This document shows positions 13,001 through 23,401 of a DNA stretch of 64,000 nucleotides, piece after piece (the first letter of the stretch is position 1; every line of letters begins with the position of its first letter). Position numbers and translations under genes: made by a program. The notes below the pieces were generated by a model. The model searched no databases. It was not told the origin of the DNA and worked only from the letters and a program-made list of their open reading frames with translations. The stretch is from Pratylenchus scribneri (taxonomy: Eukaryota; Nematoda; Chromadorea; Rhabditida; Pratylenchidae), in assembly GCA_030063045.1 (NCBI GenBank), contig JAQSEB010000047.1:3472001-3536000 (forward strand), written 5' to 3'.

Positions 13001-14357
13001 GAAAAGAATGAAATCATTTCTTTTCATTTTTATTTTGGATTTTGACCATAATTCTGTGAATTTTTGAATATTATTTTCTGAATCATTCAATAAATAATCC
13101 ATAAATTCTTTCATTTTAAAATATAAAGTATTAATTTGTTTATAATAAAATAAATTCAAATTGTTTTCAAGAATAGTCATCATCCAAATTTGTCAATTTT
13201 AATAATTTTAAATATGTAACCAATTTTTTTTTCAATTTTTTCATTAATATTCCCCCAAATATTTTACATTTGGTGCAGTTGGATCCGATTTGGCTTCAGT
13301 TCTTGGCTTCTGTCGAAATTTCTCCAATAAATGAATGATTGGCAGGAAAAATGCTTCCGTTTTGCCAGTGCCCGTTGGCGAACGTGCCATCAAATCGAAG
13401 TCTATAAAATTAATTTTACTCTCCAATAATTTATTCATTTTAAACCTTTCTTCTTCAAAATGATCGGCAATACGCATTTTTGAATTTTCGTTGGCTCTTC
13501 ATAGCCTTTGTCTTTCAAATTTTGCTGCAAAATTGGCAAAAGGCAGGAAAAATCCCTGAAAAAAAATTAAAATATTTTTAAAAATTAATTAAAATTTACT
13601 GGATCAAATTTTTGGTTTCATCGCCGCCTTTTACCTCAATATTTTCATCATCCTCATTCAATTCCTTGAATTCTGGCCCAGGACGAATTTGTGTTTCCAT
13701 GCTGAACAATTCCTCATCCGTTTTCTTCTGCACAACAAATTTTTGCTGGCGAACTGAATTTTTATTTTTAATTCAAAATTATTTTTATTTATTATTGCAA
13801 TTATTTTAAATATTAAATGAATTTTTATATTTAATTTTATTATTCAAATTTTATATATTTTAACAAATTCCACACATTCAGAATTTATTTGTTCATTTCT
13901 TTTTCTTGATAAATATAATAAATATTTTTTTATAAATTAATTTTTATCCAAAATTCAATATTAATATTTTACAATATTCTAAATTATTTATCCACAATAA
14001 TTTTAATTTATTTTGAATATTTTTTCCAACCTTTTCGACGATGAATTCCCGATTTCAATGTGGACATTTGGCGATTTTTTGCCACTTTTGGTTGATTCTC
14101 GCCATCATCGTTGGCATTTTCCACTACCTCCTGGTACTGTGATGGGAGAATTCACAAATTAGTCAAAGAATTATTTTTGTTGTTAAAATTTAATGTAATT
14201 TAAAAAAATCCGAAATTATTATTTTAATTCAATTTTTAATATTTCATTTCATTTAATTAATAATTTTATTATAAATATAGTTAATTACTTTTTCCTCTAA
14301 TTGTAGCACATTCCGTCTACTACTAGATTCTCCAACTTTTTTAGGAAGTTTTTCCAT
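10017..14357 (-). CDS. DEAD-box ATP-dependent RNA helicase, vasa/DDX3-like, 14 exons, 527 aa
   Basis: Minus-strand exons: 14289-14357 (start), 14031-14136, 13600-13753, 13446-13555, 13268-13401, 12709-12778, 12532-12662, 12378-12485, 11825-11974, 11560-11667, 11419-11507, 11052-11184, 10874-11005, 10017-10106 (stop). All phases fit; total 1584 nt. Motifs in order: Q motif GYEEPTKIQ (127-135), Walker A SPTGTGKT (154-161), APTREL (196-201), TIGRL (246-250), DEAD (270-273), SAT (305-307), [11 protein letters not shown] (381-391), TSRGLN (438-443), HRTGRTGR (464-471). It would unwind or remodel RNA using ATP. The [15 protein letters not shown] and tail arrangement is closest to the vasa/DDX3 group, but no RGG or zinc-knuckle N-terminus is seen, so I give no symbol. 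Motif Ib has Ile where Pro is usual (TPGR). Intron 12665-12708 has a GC donor. The last intron (10107-10873) contains nested MITEs. Confidence 0.93.
10306..10772. mobile_element. Short palindromic MITE interrupted by a hAT-like element
   Basis: taccgtattt at 10306-10315 is the inverse of aaatacggta at 10763-10772. The left arm includes ataaccccggggtt. If the hAT-like insert (10371-10736) and one target copy are removed mentally, the remainder is about 93 bp with a CCCCGGGG core, like the element at 15652-15738. Nesting is inferred. Confidence 0.55.
10371..10736. mobile_element. hAT-like MITE, 366 bp, with 8-bp target-site duplication
   Basis: Perfect 14-bp terminal inverted repeats CAGGGTGTCTATAA / TTATAGACACCCTG. 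They are flanked by identical 8-bp copies gttaataa at 10363-10370 and 10737-10744. 8-bp duplications and CAGGG-type ends are hallmarks of hAT transposons. The interior has repeated gccatattttt motifs and no transposase. It lies in the last intron of the DEAD-box helicase. Confidence 0.9.
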
Positions 14358-15209
14358 TTCTTTTGAGAAATTCCGTTCAAAATCGAAGATTATTATAAGA
14401 AATTTTGCTAAAAATTCAAATTATTTAAAAAGGCCAATTTGTATCCTTGGACAAAATCGGTGGAAAATATTGCCACAATTTTGTTATTTATGAAAAATTA
14501 TTTTGCAGTGAATACATTTTATTATTGGAATGAATTTTAAAATTATGTGGATTGGGAATGTGAATGCTCAATGCAAAATTTCCATCCATTTTTATATAGG
14601 CAAAATTCGAATACAGTAATAATAAACAAATGATAAAAGGGTCATCTTTTATCTGGGAAAGTTGCCTTTGCTGAATAATAAAGGAAAATTTGAATGACTG
14701 ATTGATGAATGGGAATGCCCGGAGGCAAAATCATTTTCATTGTCCATTTTTGATTTTGTCAGAAGCAAATTTTAGTAAATATTTCTTTTTTTTTTGTATT
14801 TTAATTGTTTAATTGGGACTTTGGGAATATTGCCTGGGGCATTTTTGGATGGAGAATGGAGTAGCCCTGGGTCAATTTATTGTATTTTTGATTGAAAAAA
14901 TGATTGATGATGGGAATGTGGAAAATTTATTCAAATTTGAATATCCAATTGCACATTTGCCGACTAAAATTTGATGGAATGGAATATGGAATTACTTGGA
15001 AATTTAGATTGTTTTTGATATTTTTAGTTTAATATGATGACGGAAAAATATAAAAAAATAAATTTGGCATTTTATAATTTAAACAAATTAGCAAATGATG
15101 CTTAATTTTGTGAATAATTTTAAACCAATTTTTATAATTTTATTTTATTTTTATATAAAAATTATAGCCAAAAATGTATGAGGTTAATTTTTAATTTTTC
15201 TTTGGAATA
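14358..15209. promoter_or_regulatory. 852-bp divergent intergenic region between helicase and cdk-5
   Basis: The two genes are transcribed away from each other, so both promoters should lie here. I see only AT-rich DNA with no recognisable conserved element, RNA gene or ORF. Calling it regulatory rests on position alone. Confidence 0.35.
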
Positions 15210-18200
15210 ATGAAAATGAATAGCAGCAGTGGCAGTGGTGGAAGCAACAATTCCATTGCCGATGAAATGGCCAATTATGAGAAATTAGGCAAAATTGGTG
15301 AAGGCACATATGGGACGGTAAAAAATGAGAGAAAATTATTTAAATTGGATAAATTCCCCGCATAAATAGGTGTTCAAGGCGAGGAACAAAGAAAATGGCC
15401 AAATTTTGGCGTTGAAAATTGTTCGATTGGATGATGAAGACGAGGTTTGAGGAATTGGATTTGAGTCAAAAAGGCTAAAACTAACCAATTTTAATATGTA
15501 ATTGATAAGCAAATCCTTTTCGATGATAATCCCAAATATTTAATGTAAATAAAATTTTACAATGTAAATTTATTTCAATCAAAAAAATTGAAATATTTAC
15601 ATTCATTAAATAATTTGGCCACAAGGGATATTGTCCTTAAAAATTTTCTAATTATCGTAAATCCTCTATTAGAAGTCCCCTTCGGAGAGTATGTGAAATT
15701 TTTAAGCCCCGGGGATTCTAATAGATGATTTACGGTAAGCAATTTCCTTTAAATAGGGTGTTCCCTCATCGGCATTGCGCGAAATTTGCCTTCTTCGTGA
15801 ATTACGGCACGGAAATGTTGTTCGGTTGCATGATGTTGTTCACACCAATAAAACATTGAATTTGATTTTTGAATTTTGGTAAAACATTAATTTATTTAAA
15901 AATATTCTCAACCACTTTTCAAAAATGAAGTGATTTGGATTTACGCAAATTCTTTGACACACTCGATGGACACATTGATGAAAAGGTTTACAAAATGAAT
16001 TAAAAATGGCTATATTTGGCAAACCTATCGCCGTCGTTGATATTAATTTAAAAAATTTACGACCGTAGAAATGAAATATGAAATATGACCTTTTTTATAG
16101 CAAAATTGGCTATGTCAAAAAAACAATTTTCCGCTAATCAATAAATTCATTCGGTTTTTCGGTAATTAAAAAACATTGTTAAAAAGGCAAAAACATTTAA
16201 AATAGCCTGAGAGGGCAAATTTTCGTCAAAATGTTTCCGCTGGGGAAATTTTAACGAAAATACCCAAATGACATTTTTATCATTAATGCAGTACCGAAAA
16301 TACCGTAAAAAAACCGATGGTATTACCTATATTGGATCCCATTCTGTATTGCGGAATCAATACCGTATCGGGGTCGGGTTACCGTACAGTTCGATCTCTA
16401 AAAATGAATGCAAAATTAATCAATTCATTTTTGTACAATTTTAAAAGATTAAATATTTTCAGCTTGTTCGTTCCTTAATGCAGCAACTTTTGGCCGGTCT
16501 TTCCTATTGTCATGCCCATAATGTGCTTCACAGGGATTTGAAGCCACAAGTCATTATTATGGATATTTTCAATAAATGTTAAATTTTCTTTTATTTTGCC
16601 ATAGTTACCAAATGCAAAATTTCCGATAACCAATTGCAAAATTTCCGATAACCAATTGCAAAATTTCCAATTTTTATGAATAAAGGGTCATTCTTATGGG
16701 TGATTAGAGGAAACGGATATATGAGATGGATAACCTATCCCTAAATGATCCTAATCCTATCCCGGATGACCCATAGGGGCACCTGCACTTTCCCCAGTTG
16801 ACCCAAAAAAGTCTACACCGGATAACCTACAATATTCTAATTTGAAGTTAAAAAATTATTAATTAAATTTTGCTCTCAATTTTCTGATAATGATGACTAT
16901 AGACTACGAAATAAAATTTAAAAATATATTTTAATGAATTTTAAACTTCCAATATTAAGAATTTGCTGATCAACAATAATAATGCGAAAGGCATGCCCCA
17001 ATTAAAATTGGCCGATTTTGGTTTGGCACGGCCATTTGGCATTCCTGTACGGATTTAGAGAAATAAAATTATTAAATTTTATGCAAATTAATTTTACAGG
17101 TTCGATGCTACAGTGCCGAAGTGGTCACACTTTGGTAACACATAAAATAAAATTAATTTATTTATTTTTAATATTTTTAACCAAAATTAAATTAAAAATA
17201 TAAAATCATATATTTGTCCGGCACAGGTATCGACCTCCCGATGTCCTTTTTGGTGCCAAACTCTACAACACTTCCATTGACATGTGGTCGGCTGGATGCA
17301 TTTTTGCCGGTTCACAAAAAAATAATTTTTATGAAAATTGAATAAATTAAGAAATTGCCAATTGTGGGAAACCATTGTTTCCGGGTGCCGATGTTGACGA
17401 TCAATTGAAACGCATTTTCAAATTGCTGGGCACTCCAACGGAAGTAAAATATTTTGAGAGAATAAATAAAATATTATTATTCCTTTTAATATTTAATTTA
17501 AAACCAAAGATTAATAAAAAGTGGTAATAAGGCACTTTATGGCTATCCGGGTACAGATGTTTAAGAAATGAAGGGTCCTCCTTCTTATGGGTGATTGAGA
17601 TTTATGGATACGTGAGATGATAACATATCCTTGAATGATCCTAAAAGTATACCGGTTGACCCATAAAGGATAAAGCATAAAGGTTAGCCTTCACTTTTCC
17701 CAGTTGACCTTAAAAATCTGGACCCGGGTAATTGATAAGTACCGGTAAAAATAATATTCCTTTAATTTAAAAATTTTAATATTTAGAAGGAAATTGGGGC
17801 CAAAAATGCATGAAAATTTTAAATTTTGGATTTTCTGTTCGGATGGGACAATCAAATGCAATCAATTTTTAATGGATGAAAATAATTCCCACGAATTAAA
17901 TATTAATTAATGGAATTGGATTCATTTGATCAAGTTTCCTCTTTGAATTTATGCAAATTTCATTCATTAATTCATTTATTCAGCACGAATGGCCATCGAT
18001 GACACATTTGCCAGACTATAAACCGTATCCGCCCTATCAAAAGCCAGCAAATTGTTGGGAACGGGCTGTGCCAAATGTGAATGAATTGGGACGAGATTTG
18101 TTGAAAGTTATTTAATTGATAAAATTTTCAAATATTTTAAAAATAATGAAAAAATAATTTCAGTGTCTTTTGGTGTGCAATCCAATTCAGCGGATCACCG

Positions 18201-18280
18201 CCGATGCGGCTTTGACACATCGCTATTTTAGCAGTGCAATTTCTGCTTCCTCTTCAACCAATTTGCATAGAAAAAACTAA
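15210..18280 (+). CDS. cdk-5: Cyclin-dependent kinase 5, 11 exons, 327 aa
   Basis: Exons 15210-15317, 15370-15444, 15757-15878, 15931-15985, 16463-16549, 16960-17046, 17100-17134, 17227-17309, 17352-17443, 17984-18106, 18164-18280; total 984 nt, phases consistent. Kinase signatures: GEGTYGT (30-36), catalytic K52, helix PSSALRE (64-70), HRD (143-145), DFG (168-170), [16 protein letters not shown] with Ser183 at the Cdk5 activation-loop position, [16 protein letters not shown] and the Ser-containing loop identify Cdk5 rather than Cdk1/2. Cdk5 is activated by p35-type partners and acts mainly in neurons and axon transport; that is family knowledge. Two oddities: a Gly/Ser/Asn-rich N-terminal extension of about 22 residues before NYEKLGKIG, and a 5-residue Asn-rich insertion before KLADFG. 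Two in-frame ATGs (15210, 15216) are possible starts. Introns hold a MITE and two dispersed repeats. Confidence 0.96.
15652..15738. mobile_element. 87-bp palindromic MITE in cdk-5 intron 3
   Basis: The left arm ttatcgtaaatcctctatt matches the complement of the right arm (ttctaatagatgatttacgg), 21 of 23 positions over the full arms. The centre has gccccgggg. Same design as the outer element at 10306-10772. Confidence 0.7.
16609..16669. repeat. Three-copy 22-bp tandem repeat in cdk-5 intron 5
   Basis: The unit aattgcaaaatttccgataa plus cc is repeated almost exactly three times. Confidence 0.8.
16682..16835. repeat. Dispersed intronic repeat (gggtcattcttatgggtgat type), copy A
   Basis: Contains cttatgggtgattagagga, gataacctatccctaaatga and ggatgacccataggggcacc. 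The same order of blocks recurs at 17546-17745 and, more diverged, at 1742-1962. Internal inverted pieces (cttatgggt / acccatagg) suggest a foldback element. Confidence 0.65.
17546..17745. repeat. Dispersed intronic repeat, copy B, in cdk-5 intron 9
   Basis: Shares gatgtttaagaaatgaaggg, gatgataacatatccttgaa and ttttcccagttgacc with copies A and 1742-1962. The right end gggtaattgataagtacc resembles the terminal GGTACTT of the MITEs at 20109 and 28916, so these may be one superfamily; that link is inferred. Confidence 0.6.
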
Positions 18281-18551
18281 GAAAAATTTGGCTGATATAT
18301 TCCATAATAAAATAAATAATTAATGATCTGCATATTCACATTCCTTCACCCTTTTATTAATTTTTGTAAAATATTATTAAAATTGTGAAAAATTGTGCTT
18401 TTATTAGATATTTTATGTAAATTCGAATAAAAAAGAAATGATCTAATTTGAAAAAAAAACTATGGTCACAAATAAATGCGCCATTATATCTTCCATTTTC
18501 CTAAATTAAAAAATCAAATTTTTCAGTTTATTTTACCAACAAATTATAATT

Positions 18552-19318
18552 ATGAATTTCGCTGCCCTTCAATTCCGTTCAATTTATCGATTGCCTATTT
18601 CAACATTTTCATTTCGACAACAAATGACCGCACAAAAAATTAATGGAATTTGGCCTTTGAAAGCAAATGCAAATTTTCATATCCAAAACAATTCGTTCTC
18701 GACAAAGAGGAAAGATGATGAAGAAAATGCATTTTTGGAGAAACATTTTGACTATAAAATTCAGGTTTTTTAAATATATATTTCAACAAAATTATAATTT
18801 TATTATCAAAATAATGGAAATTTGATAATTTATATATTTTTTCAGAAACAAATGAGCAGTGATGATGTTGAGGATGGAATATTTCGAGTCTTGGGACGGT
18901 TCATAAAAACAAATAACGTAAAAAATGAACACATTGAGGAAGCATTCAAAAAGAAACAATTGAAATTTGATATTAAAAATATGAAAGGATATCAATGCGA
19001 AGCGGTAAGTGCAAAATTTAAAATTAGAAAAATTAAAATTAAGAGTGAAATTTAACCGATTAGCATTTAATTTATGGGCAAAAATCCTAATAAAATGAAT
19101 TGACTTATAATAATAAATTTAACAAAATAATTTTTAGTTTATTTTACAATTGGAAGAAGAATTTGGTTACTCATCGCCGCTACATCACTGGAATGGATAT
19201 ACATGAATATATTTGCAATGAATTTAGCATTGATAAAACTGCTGAACCAAAAGAATGGCTGAAACGAGAACCAAAATGGGCAAAAGATGAGGATTTGAAG
19301 AAGAAATGGCCATATTAA
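18552..19318 (+). pseudogene. Mitochondrial acyl-carrier-protein-like gene (NDUFAB1-related), frame broken in exon 3
   Basis: Exons 18552-18764 and 18846-19004 join in phase and read a presequence-like N-terminus (basic, FSTKR) followed by DDVEDGIFRVLGRFI and IEEAFKKKQLKFD. Exon 3 starts at 19138 as FILQLEEEFGYSSPL, which matches the ACP helix ending in LEEEFG. That frame hits TGA, however, while the next frame gives MDIHEYICNEF (the ACP tail DIxEYI) and ends in KEWLKREPKWAKDEDLKKKW at 19318. A single extra base between about 19145 and 19200 would explain this. ACP carries growing acyl chains on a phosphopantetheine serine and is also a complex I subunit. Here the usual DSL serine position aligns with Gly. 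It could be a pseudogene, a divergent non-acylated paralogue, or an assembly indel. The gene lies 271 bp after cdk-5 on the same strand, so an operon is possible. Confidence 0.6.
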
Positions 19319-19464
19319 AGATATTTGAATCGAATTATTATTTTATTTTTTGATTTTATAAAAATTGTGAAATTTATAAATCAAAGCCGAAAAATGAAAA
19401 AATATTGCAAGGCTTTTGGACTTGTTTAAAAATAAAGTTGAAAAAATTGGGGGGTTCAGCTGCT

Positions 19465-19741
19465 TCATCGGTTCAAGAGGCCGGTCTTCTTTGCAAACTG
19501 CGTATTCGGTTGGGCCATGGCTTGCCTCCGTCCTCCTTGCGTGTATTGTAATCCCCCACGCCCTCCATAGCCTTTTGGCTGTCCTCAGGGGTTTCCTGGC
19601 TGATTTTCCTGGCTTGTGTTTGATTTGTTGTTGACCCTGCCAAAGTCGACGTATCCTTTTGGCCCTGCAGCTGCTGACCGCACTTGACCTCCGCAAGGGA
19701 GCCATTTTCAGTCCTTGCTCCACTGAACCCCACGACGACAC
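19465..19741 (-). other. GC-richer patch with possible small minus-strand gene, frame uncertain
   Basis: This ~280-bp patch is much less AT-rich than its surroundings. All three minus-strand frames are largely open. One gives a hydrophilic 86-residue product from 19733 to a stop at 19473, containing TNQTQARKISQETPEDSQKA. Another, ending at 19465, reads GYGGRGGLQYTQGGRRQAM and AQPNTQFAKKTGLLNR and looks more protein-like, but has a TGA inside (cccTGAgga). I cannot decide between a spliced gene, a readthrough or a remnant, and recognise no family. Confidence 0.35.
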
Positions 19742-20108
19742 AAAATGACAGGTCGATTATATAGAATGGATTCTATCTGAGTGAAAAATTGTGTGGGAAG
19801 CAGCCCATCGATGCGAATGGAACAAAGCAATGAAGCAAAATGACCAATCAGTTATCATTTCTCTCTCACCCTTTCTCTCTTTTCTCTTCCCTCGCTGGCC
19901 AGTCCAATCCAATCCGACATTGACCCCATTTTTACTAAGCGAAATAATATATGGGAAGCAAATTTCCGATCAAGTGACGAATTTATTCACAATTTTCAAT
20001 TATTTCATAGTCCAAAATCCCGATCTCAATTCTCCCAATAAAACACAATTTTATAATTAATAGGATGAATCAATTTGAATGCTACCCAAAATTTGGGAAC
20101 AAAAAATG

Positions 20109-20303
20109 GGTACTTGTTAATTATCTGGGTGCAGATTTAAAAAATTTTTTTGAGATTCTATTTTAATATTCATATTCGAATGTAAAACGATGAAAAAAAT
20201 GATTTTAGATGATTCTAGGATTTTCATTTTTTGGGGGGTATACATAAGGTAATTTAGGCTTTAGGGGGTGGAAAAATCTGCACCCAGATAATTAACAAGT
20301 ACC
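20109..20303. mobile_element. GGTACTTGT-type MITE, 195 bp, with 8-bp target-site duplication
   Basis: The termini ggtacttgttaattatctgg and its complement (cagataattaacaagtacc) extend to about 30 bp of perfect inverted repeat. Identical flanks aaaaaatg lie at 20101-20108 and 20304-20311. No coding capacity. Related by ends to the element at 28916-29133. Confidence 0.88.
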
Positions 20304-20437
20304 AAAAAATGATCAGAATATATGGATATTCTTTAGGATTGGGAATGTTTGGAAAATTCAGAATAATGCTGGATATTGGAAGGTACAATAATATGAATAA
20401 TGGCCAAAATAATAAAAGAAAATATTGTATTCCTTAT

Positions 20438-22972
20438 TCAATAATCGATTCTCAATTCAGTCTGGTTCTCATCCGGATTGTCCACTTTCTGCATTATTTC
20501 TCGCCATCCTTGATCATCACCAATTTTTGATCGGTTTAACATGAAATAGCTTCTTCCTTCATCATCAAACCATCCAAGGGTCAATTGTTCTCCAGTTTGA
20601 TGATTTTCAATACTTAAAAAAAGAACAGTTTTTTTAAAATTAAAGTTATCATTATCAGGTTCCCAATTTTAATTCCATTTTTACCTGAATTCAGTTGGTT
20701 CTAGTTCATTAATGAGGGAGTCGAAATGGAAAACGTATGAGACAGGCACAGTCGAGCCAGAGAAGCGCTTTAAAAATATTAAAATTTTAATTTATCACGA
20801 TTAGTATTCCAGCTAAATAGATCAGAAAACCCTTTCGGGGTTATCTCCACAAAAGACAAATGCTAATTTTAATTTTATATGAAATTAGATATGGAAATTG
20901 GGACGAGATTCTTTCCGGGAAAGACTTAATTAACTTTACCGGAAAGATTGTTTCCGGTTATATCGTTACCGGTTAGATTGTTCCGGTTTTCATTGATTTA
21001 TAAATATTTTATATTATTTTATATTTTTAATATTATATTATCCATTATTTAAGATTAAAATTAGCTTTTGTACATTGTGGACATGACCACATTTGTATCA
21101 TTGTGCACATGACCTATCACCTATCACCCAGAAAATCATAGTTTTGCCAATTGAGCGGAGAATGGATTAATTACAATATAATTTACATTTTTGCAAAATT
21201 CTGCCACTTCATTGATATCGAATATACTCATGAATATATAACGCGGTCTATTGTCAACCAAAGGAGAATGCATCCACTCGAGAATATGGTCATCTACGGC
21301 TTTTCCTCGAATATTTCGAACAAATTGGACTGATAGAAGAAATTCCATACTCAACGAATTAAAATTGTTAATAGGTATGTCTTCCATTTCCGAGATATTT
21401 CCTATAAATAAGTTTAAATTGAATTAATTCAGAGTATTTTTGGAGCAAATACCTTCAATTATGTTGCACAATTGATGAACACAATTTGGTATTTCATCAT
21501 TAGCATTAGCACTCCACGTGTAAAAGTAAACATAAATATTTGTCCCCAAAATTGGCTTGATTAGACGCATAAATTCCAATATTTGATCGTCAATATAACT
21601 AAATAACAAAATCATTGTTTATTTTAGCATTAAATGATAAAGAATATCCGGGATTATCTCCAATAGATAAAGGGCGGTGCAAATTTGGTCATGCGTCATG
21701 CCCAAATTATTGCAAATAAAAATATTAAAATTAAAAAAACCGAACAGGCGGAATTATTTAAAATCAGAACAGGCGGAATTATTTAAAATAAGAATAGGCG
21801 GAATTATTTAAAATCAGAACAGGCGGAATTATTTAAAATAAGAATAGGCGGAATTATTTAAAATCAGAACAGGCGGAATTATTTAAAATAAGAATAGGCG
21901 GAATTATTTAAAATCAGAACAGGCGGAATTATTTAAAATCAGAACAGGCGGAATTATTTACAATCAGAACAGGCGGAATTATTTACAATCAGAACAGGCG
22001 GAATTATTTACAATCAGAACAGGCGGAATTATTTAAAATCAGAACAGGCGGAATTATTTAAAATCTGAACAGGCGGAATTATTTACAATCAGAACAGGCG
22101 GAATTATTAAAATCAGAACAGGCGGAATTATTATATTATATTATTCATTACTAACTAAGATTAAAATAGAAATTTACATTTACACTATTATGGACATGAC
22201 CTGGCACCGATAAATATTAATTTAGAATTAAGATATTTTTAAAAGAATTAATAAATCGTAGAATTAAATCTGAGATCTGACTAAATAAATATAATCATAA
22301 TTATTCAGCAGGGCTAGGGCTAGTTCAGTCACCATAGCCAATGTTTTATAATTTTTATCTTTAAACGACTTATAGAAAACTTAATCGTTTAAATCCTAGA
22401 ATACAAATTGGTGGAGGCACTTGGGCAATTGGAATTTCTACGCCAGACTGTGAAAATTCCAATTTGACCGTTCCATTCCGGTCATTTGTAAAACGCTATA
22501 GGAAAAAATAAAAATAATGAAGGGAGAGCGAAATAAATGCAAACCAATGATGGAACAATCCGTTTATTGTCTTCATCGATGTGTGGCCGCGAAATTGCAT
22601 TGAAAAGCCAACAGGTCAACGACACAGTTTGGGCCAATTCAATGCGCGAAATGCACAAAAGAATGTCAACCCAAGTTTCAACAGGAAGGAAACTGGCAAA
22701 TGATTCGGTTGAATTAACAAAGGAATAAAAGGAAAAATTTATATTGTAAAATAGATTGATTTTCTATGTTAATAATAAATTTTAAAGAAAAGAAACATTT
22801 GTTTTTTGTCCATTTCGCTGACCACCATTGCTTGCTGGCTTGTTGTCCCATTCACATCCGATGCTTTCTGCTCTTGTTCTCCAAGATGTTCTCGCTTCAA
22901 ATGCTCTTTATATTGTTTTTGACCATTAAATTGTTTTGAACAATTCGGCCAATTGCAGCTAATTAAAACCAT
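20438..22972 (-). CDS. Copy A: C2H2 zinc-finger plus F-box protein, 7 exons, 354 aa, one abnormal donor
   Basis: Minus-strand exons: 22797-22972 (start), 22545-22692, 22374-22495, 21453-21598, 21187-21401, 20685-20767, 20438-20612 (stop); 1065 nt. A C2H2 finger with C6, C11, H24, H29 (CNWPNCSKQF ... HLKREH) opens the protein. After a Gln/Ser-rich linker, exon 2 encodes an F-box: LPVETWVDILLCISRIELAQ then TVSLTCWLFNAIS. Downstream are IPIAQVPPPICILGFKRL, ILEWMHSPL and TGEQLTLGWF, the C-terminal region of a large nematode F-box family. F-box proteins recruit targets to SCF ubiquitin ligases via Skp1; substrates are unknown. Paralogues have GT at the exon 3 donor, but here the aligned position (22373-22372) is AT (AT|AAGT), so splicing may fail or use another site. 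Intron 3 (21599-22373) contains a 25-bp minisatellite. No signal peptide is seen. Confidence 0.78.
21743..22136. repeat. 25-bp minisatellite in intron 3 of F-box copy A
   Basis: About 16 units of aggcggaattatttaaaatc followed by agaac, with sub-variants (aataagaat, acaatc) partly alternating in the left half. Confidence 0.95.
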
Positions 22973-23401
22973 TGATACTTGCTAAAAATTGAAGAAAACA
23001 ATTAAATACTCAAATTTGAAGCGACTAAATGGCGTTTTGGCCATTTTTTTGCCAAATGAGTTAAATAATAAAAAATCTCGAACAATGCGAATAGTTTTAT
23101 AGATATACAATGAATGAAGAAACCAAATACCAATATACTATATATTATAATGCTTTAAGCTTAATGTACCATGTGCCATTGGCGTCCTTATGAAGATGGC
23201 AAATGGCCAAAATAAGAAAGAGGCAACAGGACACTACTTTATATCTTAACTGTTTTTCTGCATCAGGCGCCAAATAACCCTTTCAAAATTTTCTCGCGCA
23301 TCAATATTCCCCTATTTGCATTCAAAAACGCGCCGAAATTACCAATTCGACTTTTCATTTTCCTCTATTATTTTAATCCATTTTTTTAGCAAAGATTAGT
23401 C

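Noticed and set aside
22537..22728. Plus-strand ORF with MQTNDGTIRLLSSSM
   Set aside because: Antisense to the F-box exon of copy A; the minus strand carries the conserved F-box and valid splice sites. The same antisense frame appears opposite copies B and C.
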